64,000 bases of DNA from Pseudomonas sp. RIT-PI-S. Lineage in GTDB: Bacteria > Pseudomonadota > Gammaproteobacteria > Pseudomonadales > Pseudomonadaceae. The stretch covers positions 186,001-250,000 of the forward strand of contig NZ_JANZKJ010000005.1 of the NCBI RefSeq assembly GCF_025642975.1. Reading direction: 5' to 3'. Below the pieces are notes generated by a model. That model searched no databases and had not been told where the DNA came from. It saw only the letters and a program-made list of their open reading frames with translations. Below are positions 1-8,870 of the stretch, piece after piece (the stretch's first letter is position 1; the number at the start of each line of letters is the position of its first letter). Both the position numbers and the translations under genes were made by a program.

Positions 1-444
1 AGCACCGTGGGGCTGGGCACTCTGGTGTTCACCTTCCCTGGCCTGGTGCTGGGGTCGGTGGTGTACTCGCTGCCCTTCGTGGTGCAGCCCTTGCAGAATG
101 CCTTCGAAGCCATCGGCGATCGCCCGCTCGAGGTGGCCGCCACCCTCGGCGCCTCGCCGCTGGATCGCTTTTTCACCATCGCCCTGCCCCTGGCCCGGCC
201 CGGCATCTTGACCGCGAGCGTGCTGGGCTTCGCTCACACGGTGGGCGAATTTGGCGTGGTGCTGATGATCGGCGGCAATATCCCCGATAAAACCCGGGTG
301 GTTTCGGTGCAGCTGTTCGATCACGTGGAAGCGCTGGAATACACCCAGGCCCATGGCCTGGCGGCGCTGATGGTGGTGTTTTCGTTTGCCGTGCTGCTGG
401 CGCTGTACCGCCGCCGCGCGCAGCCTCGGAGGGGCGCTGAATGA
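1..444 (+). CDS. modB: Molybdate ABC transporter permease ModB (C-terminal part)
   Basis: The reading frame is open from base 1, so the N-terminus lies outside the window; 147 residues are visible. The protein is the inner-membrane permease of the molybdate importer. The EAA cytoplasmic loop that docks onto the ATPase is visible at about residues 43-62 ([16 protein letters not shown], then LPLARPGI), followed by a hydrophobic segment typical of ModB ends ([14 protein letters not shown]) and a last membrane helix. The stop codon overlaps the modC start in an ATGA, the usual translational coupling of modB and modC. A periplasmic binding protein gene (modA) would be expected upstream, off the window. 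Confidence 0.93.
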   Translation, partial: STVGLGTLVFTFPGLVLGSVVYSLPFVVQPLQNAFEAIGDRPLEVAATLGASPLDRFFTIALPLARPGILTASVLGFAHTVGEFGVVLMIGGNIPDKTRVVSVQLFDHVEALEYTQAHGLAALMVVFSFAVLLALYRRRAQPRRGAE

Positions 445-1529
445 GCCAGGCCATAACGCTGCGCCTGCGCCTGGCCCGCCAGGGCTTTTCCTTGGGCTTG
501 CACCTGAACCTGCCCGGCGAAGGCGTGAGCGCGATCAGCGGGCCCTCCGGCTCCGGCAAAACTACCGTGCTGCGTTGGCTGGCCGGGCTGGAGCGCGCCG
601 ATGAGGGATTGATCGAGGTGGCCGGGGAAACCTGGGAAAACACCACCCTTGGCCACTCGTTGGCGCCGCATCGGCGGCCGATCGGCTACGTGTTCCAAGA
701 GCCGAGCCTGTTCCCGCACCTGAGCGTGCGGCAGAACCTGGTATACGGCTGGCGCAGGCTACCCACGAAGCAACGCACGCTGAACATGGACAACCTGTGC
801 CGCACCCTAGGTATCGAGCAGTTGCTGGATCGGCGCCCGGCGGGGTTGTCCGGTGGCGAGCGGCAACGGGTCGGCATTGCCCGCGCCTTGCTCCGCGCGC
901 CGCGGCTGCTGCTGATGGACGAACCGCTGGCGGCGCTGGATAGCGAGCGCAAGGCGGAGATCCTGCCCTACCTGGAGCGCCTGCGCGAAAGCCTGGCGAT
1001 ACCGATGATCTACGTCAGCCACTCCACCGACGAGATCGCCCGCCTAGCCGATCACCTGGTACTGCTCGATAGCGGCACGGTCACTGCCAGCGGCCCGCTG
1101 AACCAGCTGCTGGCCCGCCTGGACCTGCCCTTGGCGCGCAGTCTCGATGCGGGGGTGGCCATCGAGGGCGAGGTGGTGGGGTTTGACCCTCGCTGGCAAT
1201 TGCTGCACCTGAGCCTGGGGCTGGGCCGCGCCACACTTCGCGTGGCCCACGCCGAACGGCCCCTGGGCAGCCGCCTGCGGGTACGGATACAAGCACGGGA
1301 TGTGAGCCTGAGCCTCGACCCACACAGCCAGAGCAGCATCCTTAACCGCTTGCCGGCGGTGGTCGTCGAGCAAACCGGAGACGACACCTGCGCAGACGTC
1401 ATGCTCGCCCTGGATTGCCAAGGCATACCGCTACTGGCCCGGCTCACCCGTTACTCGCTGGCACAGCTAGGGCTGCGCCCGGGCTCGGCAGTGTGGGCGC
1501 AGATCAAGAGTGTGGCGGTGCTGGCCTAA
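441..1529 (+). CDS. modC: Molybdate ABC transporter ATP-binding protein ModC
   Basis: The 362-residue cytoplasmic ATPase drives molybdate import with ModB. Visible motifs are Walker [10 protein letters not shown] (residues 34-42), the Q-loop glutamine (about 86), signature [10 protein letters not shown] (about 136-145), Walker B LLLMDE (156-161) and the switch histidine in YVSHSTDE (about 194). The C-terminal 70 residues form the TOBE/Mop-type oxyanion-binding domain that separates ModC from other importer ATPases. Length is normal for the family. The start overlaps the modB stop by four bases. The final codons and the stop (CTGGCCTAACGT) are identical to the left edge of two later units of the 109-bp repeat array that follows, so the array reaches into the gene end. 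Confidence 0.95.
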   Translation: MSQAITLRLRLARQGFSLGLHLNLPGEGVSAISGPSGSGKTTVLRWLAGLERADEGLIEVAGETWENTTLGHSLAPHRRPIGYVFQEPSLFPHLSVRQNLVYGWRRLPTKQRTLNMDNLCRTLGIEQLLDRRPAGLSGGERQRVGIARALLRAPRLLLMDEPLAALDSERKAEILPYLERLRESLAIPMIYVSHSTDEIARLADHLVLLDSGTVTASGPLNQLLARLDLPLARSLDAGVAIEGEVVGFDPRWQLLHLSLGLGRATLRVAHAERPLGSRLRVRIQARDVSLSLDPHSQSSILNRLPAVVVEQTGDDTCADVMLALDCQGIPLLARLTRYSLAQLGLRPGSAVWAQIKSVAVLA

Positions 1530-2172
1530 CGTGAACCCCTGTTGTTGCAACCCTCCAGAACCGCAACTGACGAGCTTTACCGGCCCGACGAGAGTCGTAG
1601 GAGCTGGCGCTAGCCTGCGAACCCCAGGCTGGCCTAACGTAAACCCCTGTTATTGCAACCCTCCAGGACTGCAAATTGACGGGCTTTGCCCGCCCGACGA
1701 GGGTCGTTGGAGCTGGCGCTAGCCTGCGAACCCAAGGCGGGCCCGACGTAAACCCCCGTTGTTGCAACCCTCCAGAACCGCAAATTGACGGGCTTTGCCG
1801 GCCCGATGAGAGTCGTAGGAGCTGGCGCTAGCCTGCGAACCCCGGGCGGGCCCGACGTAAACCCCCGTTGTTGCAACCCCCCAGGACCGCAAATTGCCGG
1901 GCTTTGCCGGCCCGATGAGAGTCGTAGGAGCTGGCGCTAGCCTGCGAACCCCAGGCTGGCCTAACGTAAACCCCCGTTGTTGCAACCCTCCAGAACCGCA
2001 AATTGCCGGGCTTTGCCGGCCAGACGAGGCTCGTAGGAGCTGGCGCTAGCCTGCGAACCCAAGGCGGGCCCGACGTAAACCCCCGTTGTTGCAACCCCCC
2101 AGAACCGCAAATTGCTAGGCTTTACCCGCCCGACCAGGCTCGTTGGAGCTGGCGCTAGCCTGCGAACCCCCA
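1521..2172. repeat. Tandem array of six 109-bp units, each with one REP-like element
   Basis: The core GAGCTGGCGCTAGCCTGCGA recurs at 1601, 1710, 1819, 1928, 2037 and 2146, an exact 109-bp period six times. Each unit also carries a conserved stretch with GTTGTTGCAACC and a CGGGC/GCCCG hairpin around the GGGCTTTGCC motif. The left edge alternates between two variants, CTGGCCTAACGT and GGGCCCGACGT. The GTAGGAGC...GCGAA core resembles Pseudomonas REP sequences. The array fills the space between the convergent modC and a small minus-strand gene, and its left edge coincides with the modC stop codon. Open frames of 70-88 codons on the minus strand are by-products of the repeat and are not called as genes. 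Confidence 0.93.
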
Positions 2173-2203
2173 AGCATGGCGGGGTTGCGAACTGGCAGGC
2201 CTC

Positions 2204-2371
2204 TTACGAAGGTTCACTCAACTCAGGGTCCAGCTCGCTGTCATCGGCACCGGCTTCGTCCAGCGGGTCCTTCGCCGGATCGAAGCCGGTGTCGTTCAAC
2301 TCCACTGGATCGCTGGGCGCATTGAGGGGCCATTCGGGGGTTGGGTTGGGGTCTGCTTCATTCGCTGACAT
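2204..2371 (-). CDS. Small acidic hypothetical protein (55 aa)
   Basis: This short protein is rich in Asp, Glu and Pro, with no membrane segment or recognisable domain (it starts MSANEADPNP and ends ELSEPS). The ATG at 2371 is preferred over an in-frame codon at 2404 because a GGGAA stretch lies about 7 bases upstream. It overlaps the 3-prime end of the next upstream gene (2358-2732) by 14 bases, which suggests a two-gene operon. I do not recognise the family. The composition suggests a soluble, perhaps disordered, polypeptide. Existence is supported by the overlap, the ribosome-binding site and the lack of a better reading frame, not by homology. Confidence 0.5.
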   Translation of the reverse strand: MSANEADPNPTPEWPLNAPSDPVELNDTGFDPAKDPLDEAGADDSELDPELSEPS

Positions 2372-2732
2372 CGTGGATTTCCCTGCCGGTGCTCTGGATT
2401 TCAATGGTAGTGATGCCCATCAGCTGGGCCTGGTCCATCACCTCTTGCGGCGAGGCATCGGCCGCGGGCATCAACATGCTGTTCTCGCCGTCGCCGTAAT
2501 GAATCAGCAGCAACCTGAGCGCGGCCACTTCAGGAGGAAGCTGAGCCTGGTCGTACTCCAACTCCTGCTGCCGGGGCTGCTCGTTGTACAAGTAGCTGAC
2601 CCGATGACGGAACAACCGCTCGCCGGAGGCGGCCTGCGCCTGCGGCGGGTTGGCGTCCGCGCTGGGCTGGCCGTCGGGTACGGACAGGTCAGGGGTCTGC
2701 ACACCGCCCTTGTAGTGCGGGTTGATATCCAT
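2358..2732 (-). CDS. Hypothetical protein (124 aa)
   Basis: A soluble protein of unknown function. The chosen start (MDINPHYKGG) is internal to a longer open frame that begins at 2810; the upstream 26 residues are arginine-rich and look non-coding. The N-terminal third is low complexity (Pro, Gln, Ala). The C-terminal two thirds look folded, with a basic patch (LFRHRVSYLY), a predicted helix (PPEVAALRLLLIHYG) and an end with the motif MGITTIEIQSTG. The stop overlaps the next gene (2204-2371). It lies downstream of xthA on the same strand with a gap of about 78 bases. No family could be named. Confidence 0.6.
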   Translation of the reverse strand: MDINPHYKGGVQTPDLSVPDGQPSADANPPQAQAASGERLFRHRVSYLYNEQPRQQELEYDQAQLPPEVAALRLLLIHYGDGENSMLMPAADASPQEVMDQAQLMGITTIEIQSTGREIHDVSE

Positions 2733-2810
2733 GCTGCGGCTCCGGTTCGGTAGCGATTGCCAATGGACCGCCCGCTTCTCCCGCAGTGCCCTCGGCGGGA
2801 CCGATGGCAT

Positions 2811-3587
2811 TCACCCCTGGCGCAGCTGCACCCAGGTCGGCGCGTGGTCGCTGGCGTGGGGCTGGTCGCGCACCCAGCGGTCGACGCCTGCGGCTTCCAG
2901 CCGCGGTGCCAGGTCCTGGCTGAGCAACAGGTGGTCAATGCGCAAGCCGGAATTGCGCTGCCAATGCTGGCGGAAGTAATCCCAGAAGGTGAACACCGGC
3001 TCGTCCGGGAATTGTGCACGCAAGGCATCAGCCCAGCCCTGATCGAGCAGGCGTTGGTAACAGGCGCGGGTTTCGGGCTGGAGCAGTGCGTCCTTGCGCC
3101 AGGACTTGGGGTTATAGATGTCGGCATCCGTAGGCACCACGTTGTAATCGCCCGCCAGCACCACCGGGTGGCCGCTGTCGTAAAGCCCTTGGGCATGGGC
3201 GATGAAGTGCTCGAACCAGCGCAGCTTGTAGTCGAACTTCGGCCCTGGTTGCGGGTTGCCATTGGGCAGGTACAAGCAGCCGACCACGATGCCCTGCACG
3301 GCTGCCTCCAGGTAGCGGCTATGGGTGTCGTCCTCGAACCCGGGCAAGCCCCGGCGGATCTCCAGCGGTTCGCTGCCACGAGAGAGAATCGCCACCCCAT
3401 TCCAACTGGCCTGGCCATGCCAGATAGCCGAATACCCCGCCGCTTCGATGGCTTCCCGCGGAAAGGCCTGGTCGGCCGCCTTCAGCTCCTGTAGGCAAAC
3501 GATATCCGGCGCTTCCTTGGCCAGCCAGGCAAGCAAGGCGTCCAACCGAGCGCGGATGCCGTTGATGTTGAAGGTGGCGATTTTCAT
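2811..3587 (-). CDS. xthA: Exodeoxyribonuclease III
   Basis: A 258-residue AP endonuclease/3-prime-5-prime exonuclease of base-excision repair. It starts MKIATFNIN with an AAGGAG ribosome-binding site just upstream, so the longer frame to 3623 is not used. Family motifs are visible: FNINGIRAR, LQELKA (metal-binding Glu), GDYNVVPTD (active-site Asp/Asn), a conserved FTFWDY segment, LRIDHLLLS and the catalytic DHAP near the end. The length matches bacterial ExoIII. It is divergent from the SfnB-like operon at 3770. Confidence 0.95.
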   Translation of the reverse strand: MKIATFNINGIRARLDALLAWLAKEAPDIVCLQELKAADQAFPREAIEAAGYSAIWHGQASWNGVAILSRGSEPLEIRRGLPGFEDDTHSRYLEAAVQGIVVGCLYLPNGNPQPGPKFDYKLRWFEHFIAHAQGLYDSGHPVVLAGDYNVVPTDADIYNPKSWRKDALLQPETRACYQRLLDQGWADALRAQFPDEPVFTFWDYFRQHWQRNSGLRIDHLLLSQDLAPRLEAAGVDRWVRDQPHASDHAPTWVQLRQG

Positions 3588-3769
3588 AGGCGGGCTCCTT
3601 GGGCTTTCCAATGGGACCGGCACCCTGCCATGAGGTTTTATATATAGATGAAAATGCTATTTCCCTCGCTGCTTATTCCTCAATATCGTGGCGCCACCGG
3701 TCCACCGGACATCGTTTTCCTTTTTCTTTCGATGCCGGGGCGTGCCTCGTCATCGCCTGCGAGGTCAGT
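3588..3769. promoter_or_regulatory. Divergent intergenic region with an AT-rich patch
   Basis: The region separates xthA (minus) from the SfnB-like operon (plus). Around 3634-3690 the base composition falls sharply to A/T (TTTTATATATAGATGAAAAT), a likely promoter zone in a GC-rich genome. I could not place a convincing -35 box or a sigma-54 -24/-12 pair, although sigma-54 control would be expected if the operon belongs to an SfnR-type sulfur regulon. Confidence 0.3.
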
Positions 3770-5011
3770 GTGACTACCCCTAACACACCCTTATTGCCGC
3801 CTGGGCTGGACACAGCCCCTGCGCTACTACCCGCTCGCGTACTCAAAGATGACGCCGAGGCCTTACAAGTGGCCCGTGAGTTCGCCGCCTATGCCGCCCA
3901 CGAGGCGTCACTGCGGGATCGTCAACGCCGCCTGCCCTGGGCGGAACTCGAACGCTTCACCGCCAGTGGCCTGGGCAGCATCAGCGTGCCCAAGGCCTTC
4001 GGTGGGCCGGGCGTCAGCCATGTGACCATCGCTGAGGTATTCAAGATCATCTGCGCGGCGGACCCCGCGCTCGGGCAGATCCCCCAGAACCACTTTGGCA
4101 TCCTGCGGGTGCTGGAATTGACCGGAACGCGCGAGCAACAGCAGCACCTGCTGCGCACGGTGGTCGATGGCTGGCGCATCGGCAATGCCGGCCCCGAGCG
4201 CAATAGCCGGCATACCCTGGAACTCAAGGCACGCGCTCACCGCGAAGGCGACCATTACCGGATCACCGGCGAGAAGTTCTATTCCACCGGCGCCCTCTTC
4301 GCCCATTGGATCACCGTGAAGGCCTTGGACGACGAGGGCCAGCAGGTCCTGGCGTTCGTGCCCCGTGGCACCCCGGGCCTGCGGGTGATCGACGATTGGT
4401 CCGGCTTCGGCCAGCGCACCACGGCCAGTGGTACGGTGCTGCTGGATAACGTGGCCGTGCCTGCGCAGAACGTGGTGCACAACGGCGTGCTCAGCCAGCG
4501 GCCCAATACTCAGGGCGCCTACGCACAATTGATTCAAGCGGCGATCGACGCCGGCATCGCCCACGCCGCGGTCGCCGACACCATTGCCTTCGTTCGCGAG
4601 CGCGCGCGCCCCTGGCCCGACGCGCAGGTTGAAGCAGCGCGGCTGGAGCCCTATGTGATCGCCGAGGTAGGCCGCTTGCAGGTCGAGCTGCAAGCCGCCG
4701 ATGCCTTGCTTGAGCGTGCCGCCAGAACCCTGGATGAAGCAGCCCTTGCGCCGGTGGATGCCGAAACCGCCGCCCGGGTATCGATCGCCGTGGCCGAGGC
4801 CAAGGTGCTGACCACCGACATTGCCCTGCAGGCCAGCGAGAAGCTTTTCGAGCTGGGCGGCAGCCGCGCCACCCTGGCCGAGCACAACCTCGACCGCCAC
4901 TGGCGCAACGCCCGTGTGCATACCCTGCATGACCCGGTGCGCTGGAAGGTCCACGCCGTAGGCAACTACCACCTCAACGGCACCCACCCTGCCCGCCATT
5001 CCTGGATCTGA
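3770..5011 (+). CDS. SfnB/DszC-like flavin-dependent oxidoreductase, copy 1
   Basis: The 413-residue protein has the acyl-CoA dehydrogenase fold of flavin-dependent monooxygenases of the SfnB/DszC group, which act on sulfur compounds with FMNH2 supplied by a reductase. A GTG at 3770 (followed by TTPNTPLLPPG) with a GAGG motif upstream gives normal family length; the longer frame from 3599 crosses the AT-rich promoter zone. Diagnostic segments are DPALGQIPQNHFG, GEKFYSTGALFAHW, VIDDWSGFGQRTTASG and the C-terminal WRNARVHTLHDPVRWK. It is followed after 3 bases by a paralogue sharing these segments, so the pair arose by tandem duplication. The substrate cannot be told from sequence. Confidence 0.85.
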   Translation: MTTPNTPLLPPGLDTAPALLPARVLKDDAEALQVAREFAAYAAHEASLRDRQRRLPWAELERFTASGLGSISVPKAFGGPGVSHVTIAEVFKIICAADPALGQIPQNHFGILRVLELTGTREQQQHLLRTVVDGWRIGNAGPERNSRHTLELKARAHREGDHYRITGEKFYSTGALFAHWITVKALDDEGQQVLAFVPRGTPGLRVIDDWSGFGQRTTASGTVLLDNVAVPAQNVVHNGVLSQRPNTQGAYAQLIQAAIDAGIAHAAVADTIAFVRERARPWPDAQVEAARLEPYVIAEVGRLQVELQAADALLERAARTLDEAALAPVDAETAARVSIAVAEAKVLTTDIALQASEKLFELGGSRATLAEHNLDRHWRNARVHTLHDPVRWKVHAVGNYHLNGTHPARHSWI

Positions 5012-5014
5012 CCC

Positions 5015-6232
5015 ATGACCACCGCAACCCTTGCACCTCCCGCGGCGCCCGTCGAGGCAGCGCTGATCCGTACCGATGCCCAGGCCCTGGAAGTGGCCGA
5101 CGCCCTGGCCCGCGAGTTCGCCACGGGCGCCGCCCAACGTGACCGCGAGCGGCAACTGCCGAACGCGGAACTGGAGCGTTTTTCCGCATCCGGCCTATGG
5201 GGCATCACCGTGCCCCGCCGCTTCGGCGGCGCGGACGTTTCCAGCGCGACGCTGGCCAAGGTCATCGCCCGTATCGCCCAAGCCGACGGCTCGCTGGGGC
5301 AGATCCCGCAGAACCATTTCTATGCCCTCGAAGTGCTACGGGTGAACGGCAGCGAGGCCCAGCAACGGCGGCTGTTCGCCGAAGTGCTGCAAGGGCGCCG
5401 GTTTGGTAACGCCCTGGCCGAATTCACCACCCGCGACAGCGCCCAGCGCACCACACGGCTGCGCCAGAGCCCCAGCGGCTGGTCCGTGCAGGGGCAGAAG
5501 TTCTACGCCACCGGCGCGTTGTTCGCCCAGCGCGTACCCACCTCGGTGGTGGACGACCAGGGGGTGCAGCAGCTCGCCTTCCTGCCCCGCGAGGCCCATG
5601 GCTTGCGCGTGATCGACGACTGGTCCGGCTTTGGCCAGCGCACCACCGGCAGCGGCAGCGTGGTGCTCGACAACGTGCAGGTGTCGCCCGAGGACGTGGT
5701 GCCCTTCCAGGCATCGTTCGAGCGGCCGACCAGCGTGGGCCCTTTCGCGCAGATTCTTCACGCCGCCATCGACATCGGTATCGCCCGCGGGGCCTATGAG
5801 GCGACCCTGGCCTTCGTGCGGGAACGTGCACGGCCCTGGCCGGACTCAGGCGTGGATGCAGCCCACGAAGACCCGCTGACGATCAGTGAGATCGGCCGCG
5901 TGGCGATCCGGCTGCATGCCGCCGAAGCGTTGCTCGAACGCGCCGGCGGGCACCTGGACATCGCCCGTGCCGCCGCCGATGCCCAGAGCGTGGCCGACGC
6001 GTCTCTGGCCGTGGCGGCTGCCCGCGCGCTGGGCACGGACGTGTCCCTGCTGGCTGGCAACAAGCTGATCGAACTTGGCGGCGCGCGCGCCAGCCTGACC
6101 GAGGATGGCCTGGACCGCTTCTGGCGCAATGCGCGGGTGCACACCCTGCACGACCCGGTGCGCTGGAAATACCACGCCATCGGCAACTACCACCTCAATG
6201 ACCAGTTGCCGCCGCGCAAGGGTTACCTCTAA
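5015..6232 (+). CDS. SfnB/DszC-like flavin-dependent oxidoreductase, copy 2
   Basis: The 405-residue paralogue of the preceding gene has the same ordered motifs: LGQIPQNHFY, GQKFYATGALFAQ, VIDDWSGFGQRTTGSG and RNARVHTLHDPVRWKYH. It starts 3 bases after the upstream stop and ends 12 bases before a luciferase-like monooxygenase, giving a three-gene operon. Family members named SfnB are linked to growth on sulfones and other organosulfur sources in Pseudomonas. The two copies diverge most in the N-terminal 60 residues and in the central lid region, which may reflect different substrates; this last point is inference. Confidence 0.85.
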   Translation: MTTATLAPPAAPVEAALIRTDAQALEVADALAREFATGAAQRDRERQLPNAELERFSASGLWGITVPRRFGGADVSSATLAKVIARIAQADGSLGQIPQNHFYALEVLRVNGSEAQQRRLFAEVLQGRRFGNALAEFTTRDSAQRTTRLRQSPSGWSVQGQKFYATGALFAQRVPTSVVDDQGVQQLAFLPREAHGLRVIDDWSGFGQRTTGSGSVVLDNVQVSPEDVVPFQASFERPTSVGPFAQILHAAIDIGIARGAYEATLAFVRERARPWPDSGVDAAHEDPLTISEIGRVAIRLHAAEALLERAGGHLDIARAAADAQSVADASLAVAAARALGTDVSLLAGNKLIELGGARASLTEDGLDRFWRNARVHTLHDPVRWKYHAIGNYHLNDQLPPRKGYL

Positions 6233-6244
6233 AAGGAGCCTTCG

Positions 6245-7603
6245 ATGGCACTCAAGCAGGTTTTGCTCAACGCGTTCAACATGAACTGCGTGGGCCACAT
6301 CAATCATGGGCTGTGGGCCCACCCCCGGGATCGCTCCAGCGAGTATCACAGCGTGGAGTACTGGACCGACCTGGCGCGCCTGCTCGAACGCGGCCTGTTC
6401 GATGGCTTGTTCCTGGCCGATATCGTGGGCGTGTACGACGTTTACCAGGGCAACGTGGACCTTACCCTGCGCGAGAGCATCCAGTTGCCGGTCAACGACC
6501 CTCTGCTGCTGGTATCGGCCATGGCCGCGACCACCCGGCACCTGGGCTTTGGCGTGACCGCCAACCTCAGCTACGAGGCGCCCTACCTGTTCGCCCGGCG
6601 CATGTCCACGCTAGACCACCTGAGCCGTGGCCGCATCGGCTGGAACATTGTCACCGGGTATCTGGACAGCGCCGCCCGTGCCATGGGCCGCGCCGGGCAG
6701 GTCGATCACGACCGGCGTTACGACCAGGCGGACGAATATCTGCAAGTGCTCTACAAGCTGTGGGAAGGCAGCTGGGCCGATGACGCCGTGGTGGTAGACC
6801 GTGAACGCCGGGTGTATGCGCGCCCCGAGCGTGTACGCCCGGTGCATCACAAGGGCGAGTTCTACCAGGTGGACGGCTATCACCTGAGCGAGCCCTCGCC
6901 GCAGCGCACCCCAGTACTGTTCCAGGCTGGGGCTTCGGCGCGCGGCTCGCGCTTCGCCGGCGAGCACGCCGAGTGCGTGTTCATCATGGGCCAGGACCGG
7001 GACAGCGTGCGCAAACAAGTGGCGGCCATCCGCGCCGCTGCCGCCGAGGCTGGGCGCGATCCGGCGCAGGTGAAGATTTTCATGGGCATCACGGTGGTGG
7101 TGGGGGCCACCGACCAGGAAGCCCGCGCCAAGCACGCCGAATACCTAAGCTATGCCAGCCCAGAGGCCGGCCTGGCCCACTACGCGGCTTCCACCGGGAT
7201 CGACCTGTCGCGCTACGGGCCGGACGAGCCGATCCGCCCCCAGCAGACCAACGCGATCGAGTCCGCCGCCAAGGCACTCACCCGCAACGGGGACTGGACG
7301 GTGCGGCGGATACTCGAACAGAACGCCTTGGGCGGCCGCTATCCGGCGCTGGTCGGCGGGCCATCGAGCGTGGCCGAACAACTGCTGGCCTGGATCGACG
7401 ATACCGGGCTGGATGGCTTCAACCTCACCCGCACGGTGACCCCGGAAAGCTATGAGGACTTCATTCGCTGGGTGATCCCGGAGCTGCAAAGCCGCGGCCG
7501 CTATAAAACCGCCTATAGCGAAGGTAGCCTGCGGCACAAGCTGTTCGCCGCCGGGGACCGCCTCGCGCCAAGCCATCCCGGGGCCGGCTATCGGTTCGCT
7601 TAG
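6245..7603 (+). CDS. NtaA/SnaA/DszA/DmoA-family FMN-dependent monooxygenase
   Basis: The 452-residue TIM-barrel monooxygenase of the bacterial luciferase superfamily uses FMNH2. Signature stretches include NMNCVGHINHGLW near the start, VNDPLLLVSAMAATT, the RRMSTLDHLSRGRIGWNIVTGY segment characteristic of the NtaA/DmoA branch, and PVLFQAGASARGS. It is the third gene of the operon with two SfnB-like proteins and has a good AAAGGAG ribosome-binding site. DmoA oxidises dimethyl sulfide and DszA opens dibenzothiophene sulfone, so a sulfur-scavenging role is likely. No separate flavin reductase is encoded in this operon. Confidence 0.87.
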   Translation: MALKQVLLNAFNMNCVGHINHGLWAHPRDRSSEYHSVEYWTDLARLLERGLFDGLFLADIVGVYDVYQGNVDLTLRESIQLPVNDPLLLVSAMAATTRHLGFGVTANLSYEAPYLFARRMSTLDHLSRGRIGWNIVTGYLDSAARAMGRAGQVDHDRRYDQADEYLQVLYKLWEGSWADDAVVVDRERRVYARPERVRPVHHKGEFYQVDGYHLSEPSPQRTPVLFQAGASARGSRFAGEHAECVFIMGQDRDSVRKQVAAIRAAAAEAGRDPAQVKIFMGITVVVGATDQEARAKHAEYLSYASPEAGLAHYAASTGIDLSRYGPDEPIRPQQTNAIESAAKALTRNGDWTVRRILEQNALGGRYPALVGGPSSVAEQLLAWIDDTGLDGFNLTRTVTPESYEDFIRWVIPELQSRGRYKTAYSEGSLRHKLFAAGDRLAPSHPGAGYRFA

Positions 7604-7630
7604 TGCTGGTTCGCAAGCGACCGCTGGCTT

Positions 7631-8323
7631 CTACATGGGTCGCGCCGTTAAACGCGCCGCGGCCCTTGCCACGCATTCGGCCCTGCGCACCACCGCCGGC
7701 GCCACTGCCTTGCGTTGTGCGGCCAGCACTGCGGCAGGGGCCGTGTGGGGATGGCCGGCGTCGAACGGGGGCGCGGGGGCGTATTCCAGGGCGAGCTGTG
7801 CCCGCTGCGCCTGCTCCGGCCCCAGCCACTCGGCGGCAATCGTCAGGGCAAAGTCGATGCCTGCCGTAACGCCGCCGCCGGTAATCAGCGCGCCGTCCAT
7901 CACCACCCGCTCATGCGAGGGCACAGCGCCGAATGCGCCCAGCAACTCGTGGTAAGCCCAATGGGTGGTCGCGCGACGCCCCTTCAAAAGCCCGGCAGCA
8001 CCTAGCAGCAGTGCACCCGTGCACACGGAGGTCACGTAGTGCGCGGTGGCGGCCTGCCCGCGAATGAACGCCAGGGTCTGCTCGTCTTCGAGCAAAGGTT
8101 CCACGCCACTGCCGCCAGGCACGCACAGTACGTCCAGGGGCGGGCAATGGGTAAAGGTCGTGGTGGGTTGCAGCGTCAGGCCGCCGCTTCCAACGACTGG
8201 GGTCAAGTCCTTCCACACCAAGTGTTGCTGGACGGTGCCGAGGGTAGCGAACACGTCGAAAGGGCCTACAAGGTCCAGCGGCTGGACCCCAGGGAACACA
8301 ATGAAGCCAACCGTCATAGCCAT
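7631..8323 (-). CDS. inhA: Isonitrile hydratase (DJ-1/PfpI superfamily)
   Basis: The 230-residue protein hydrates isonitriles to N-substituted formamides. The residues known to matter in P. putida InhA are present at the same numbers: Asp17 (PGVQPLDLVGP), nucleophile Cys101 and Thr102 (SVCTGALLLG). Other family segments are VLCVPGGSG and ATTHWAYHELL. It ends with an Ala/Arg-rich tail. The gene is convergent with the sulfur operon, whose stop is only 27 bases away. The DJ-1 family also contains AraC-linked and protease-like members, but the active-site match favours InhA. Confidence 0.87.
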   Translation of the reverse strand: MAMTVGFIVFPGVQPLDLVGPFDVFATLGTVQQHLVWKDLTPVVGSGGLTLQPTTTFTHCPPLDVLCVPGGSGVEPLLEDEQTLAFIRGQAATAHYVTSVCTGALLLGAAGLLKGRRATTHWAYHELLGAFGAVPSHERVVMDGALITGGGVTAGIDFALTIAAEWLGPEQAQRAQLALEYAPAPPFDAGHPHTAPAAVLAAQRKAVAPAVVRRAECVARAAARLTARPM

Positions 8324-8447
8324 GGGGGTGCTCGTTCAAGGAGATGGAAGCACCACCCTATCGCGTTCACCCACCGGCCCCACGCCAGCAGCCGGCAGAA
8401 ATCCGCCAAACGCCCCAGCGCATCGCTAGCTGCGTTCCCCCCCTGGA

Positions 8448-8870
8448 TCAGCGGGCTGCGTTGCAACCTTTAGGGGTGGTGGCCTGGATGGCCTGGTCGA
8501 TCAGTGCTGTCGGCGGCCACGGCTTGGGCATGAAGGCGATGCCTTCGAGGCCTTCCGGGGCCTCCGTGTAGTGGCCAGACATCACGATGATCGGCAATTC
8601 CGGGGAGGCGTCGCGGACCTTCATGGTCAATTGCGCGCCATCGATCTGGCCCGGCATCCGAACATCGGTGATCAGCAGGTTCACTTTCAAGCCGTTGTCG
8701 AAAGCCTTCCAAGCATCATCGGCCGTTGCATAGTCGACGGTTTCAAAGCCCACCTCGTGCATGAGCTCACACACGAACTCTCTGATAAGGGGCTCATCCT
8801 CGACGACCATGACCAAGGTACGGCGCTCGGTTGGGCTGGCAGCGTTGGATTGAAATGGGGCGTTGAGCAT
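8448..8870 (-). CDS. Stand-alone response regulator receiver domain protein
   Basis: This 140-residue protein is a CheY-like receiver with no output domain. The acidic pocket (VVEDEP), the phosphoacceptor Asp69 (LLITDVRMPG), the switch Ser98 (VMSGHY) and Lys116 (FMPKPWPP) are all present, so it should be phosphorylatable. An 18-residue N-terminal extension precedes the domain. No histidine kinase gene is adjacent; the nearest gene downstream is inhA, 124 bases away on the same strand. The FMPKPW form is common in receivers paired with hybrid kinases, but the partner cannot be named. Confidence 0.88.
   Translation of the reverse strand: MLNAPFQSNAASPTERRTLVMVVEDEPLIREFVCELMHEVGFETVDYATADDAWKAFDNGLKVNLLITDVRMPGQIDGAQLTMKVRDASPELPIIVMSGHYTEAPEGLEGIAFMPKPWPPTALIDQAIQATTPKGCNAAR

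Noticed and set aside
1504-2173. Series of 70-88-codon minus-strand frames starting MQQRGFTSGP or similar
   Set aside because: They are produced by the 109-bp repeat, shift phase from unit to unit and overlap each other.
3770-5011. Start of the first SfnB-like gene at 3599
   Set aside because: The extra 57 residues cover the A/T-rich promoter zone and have no counterpart in the paralogue at 5015.
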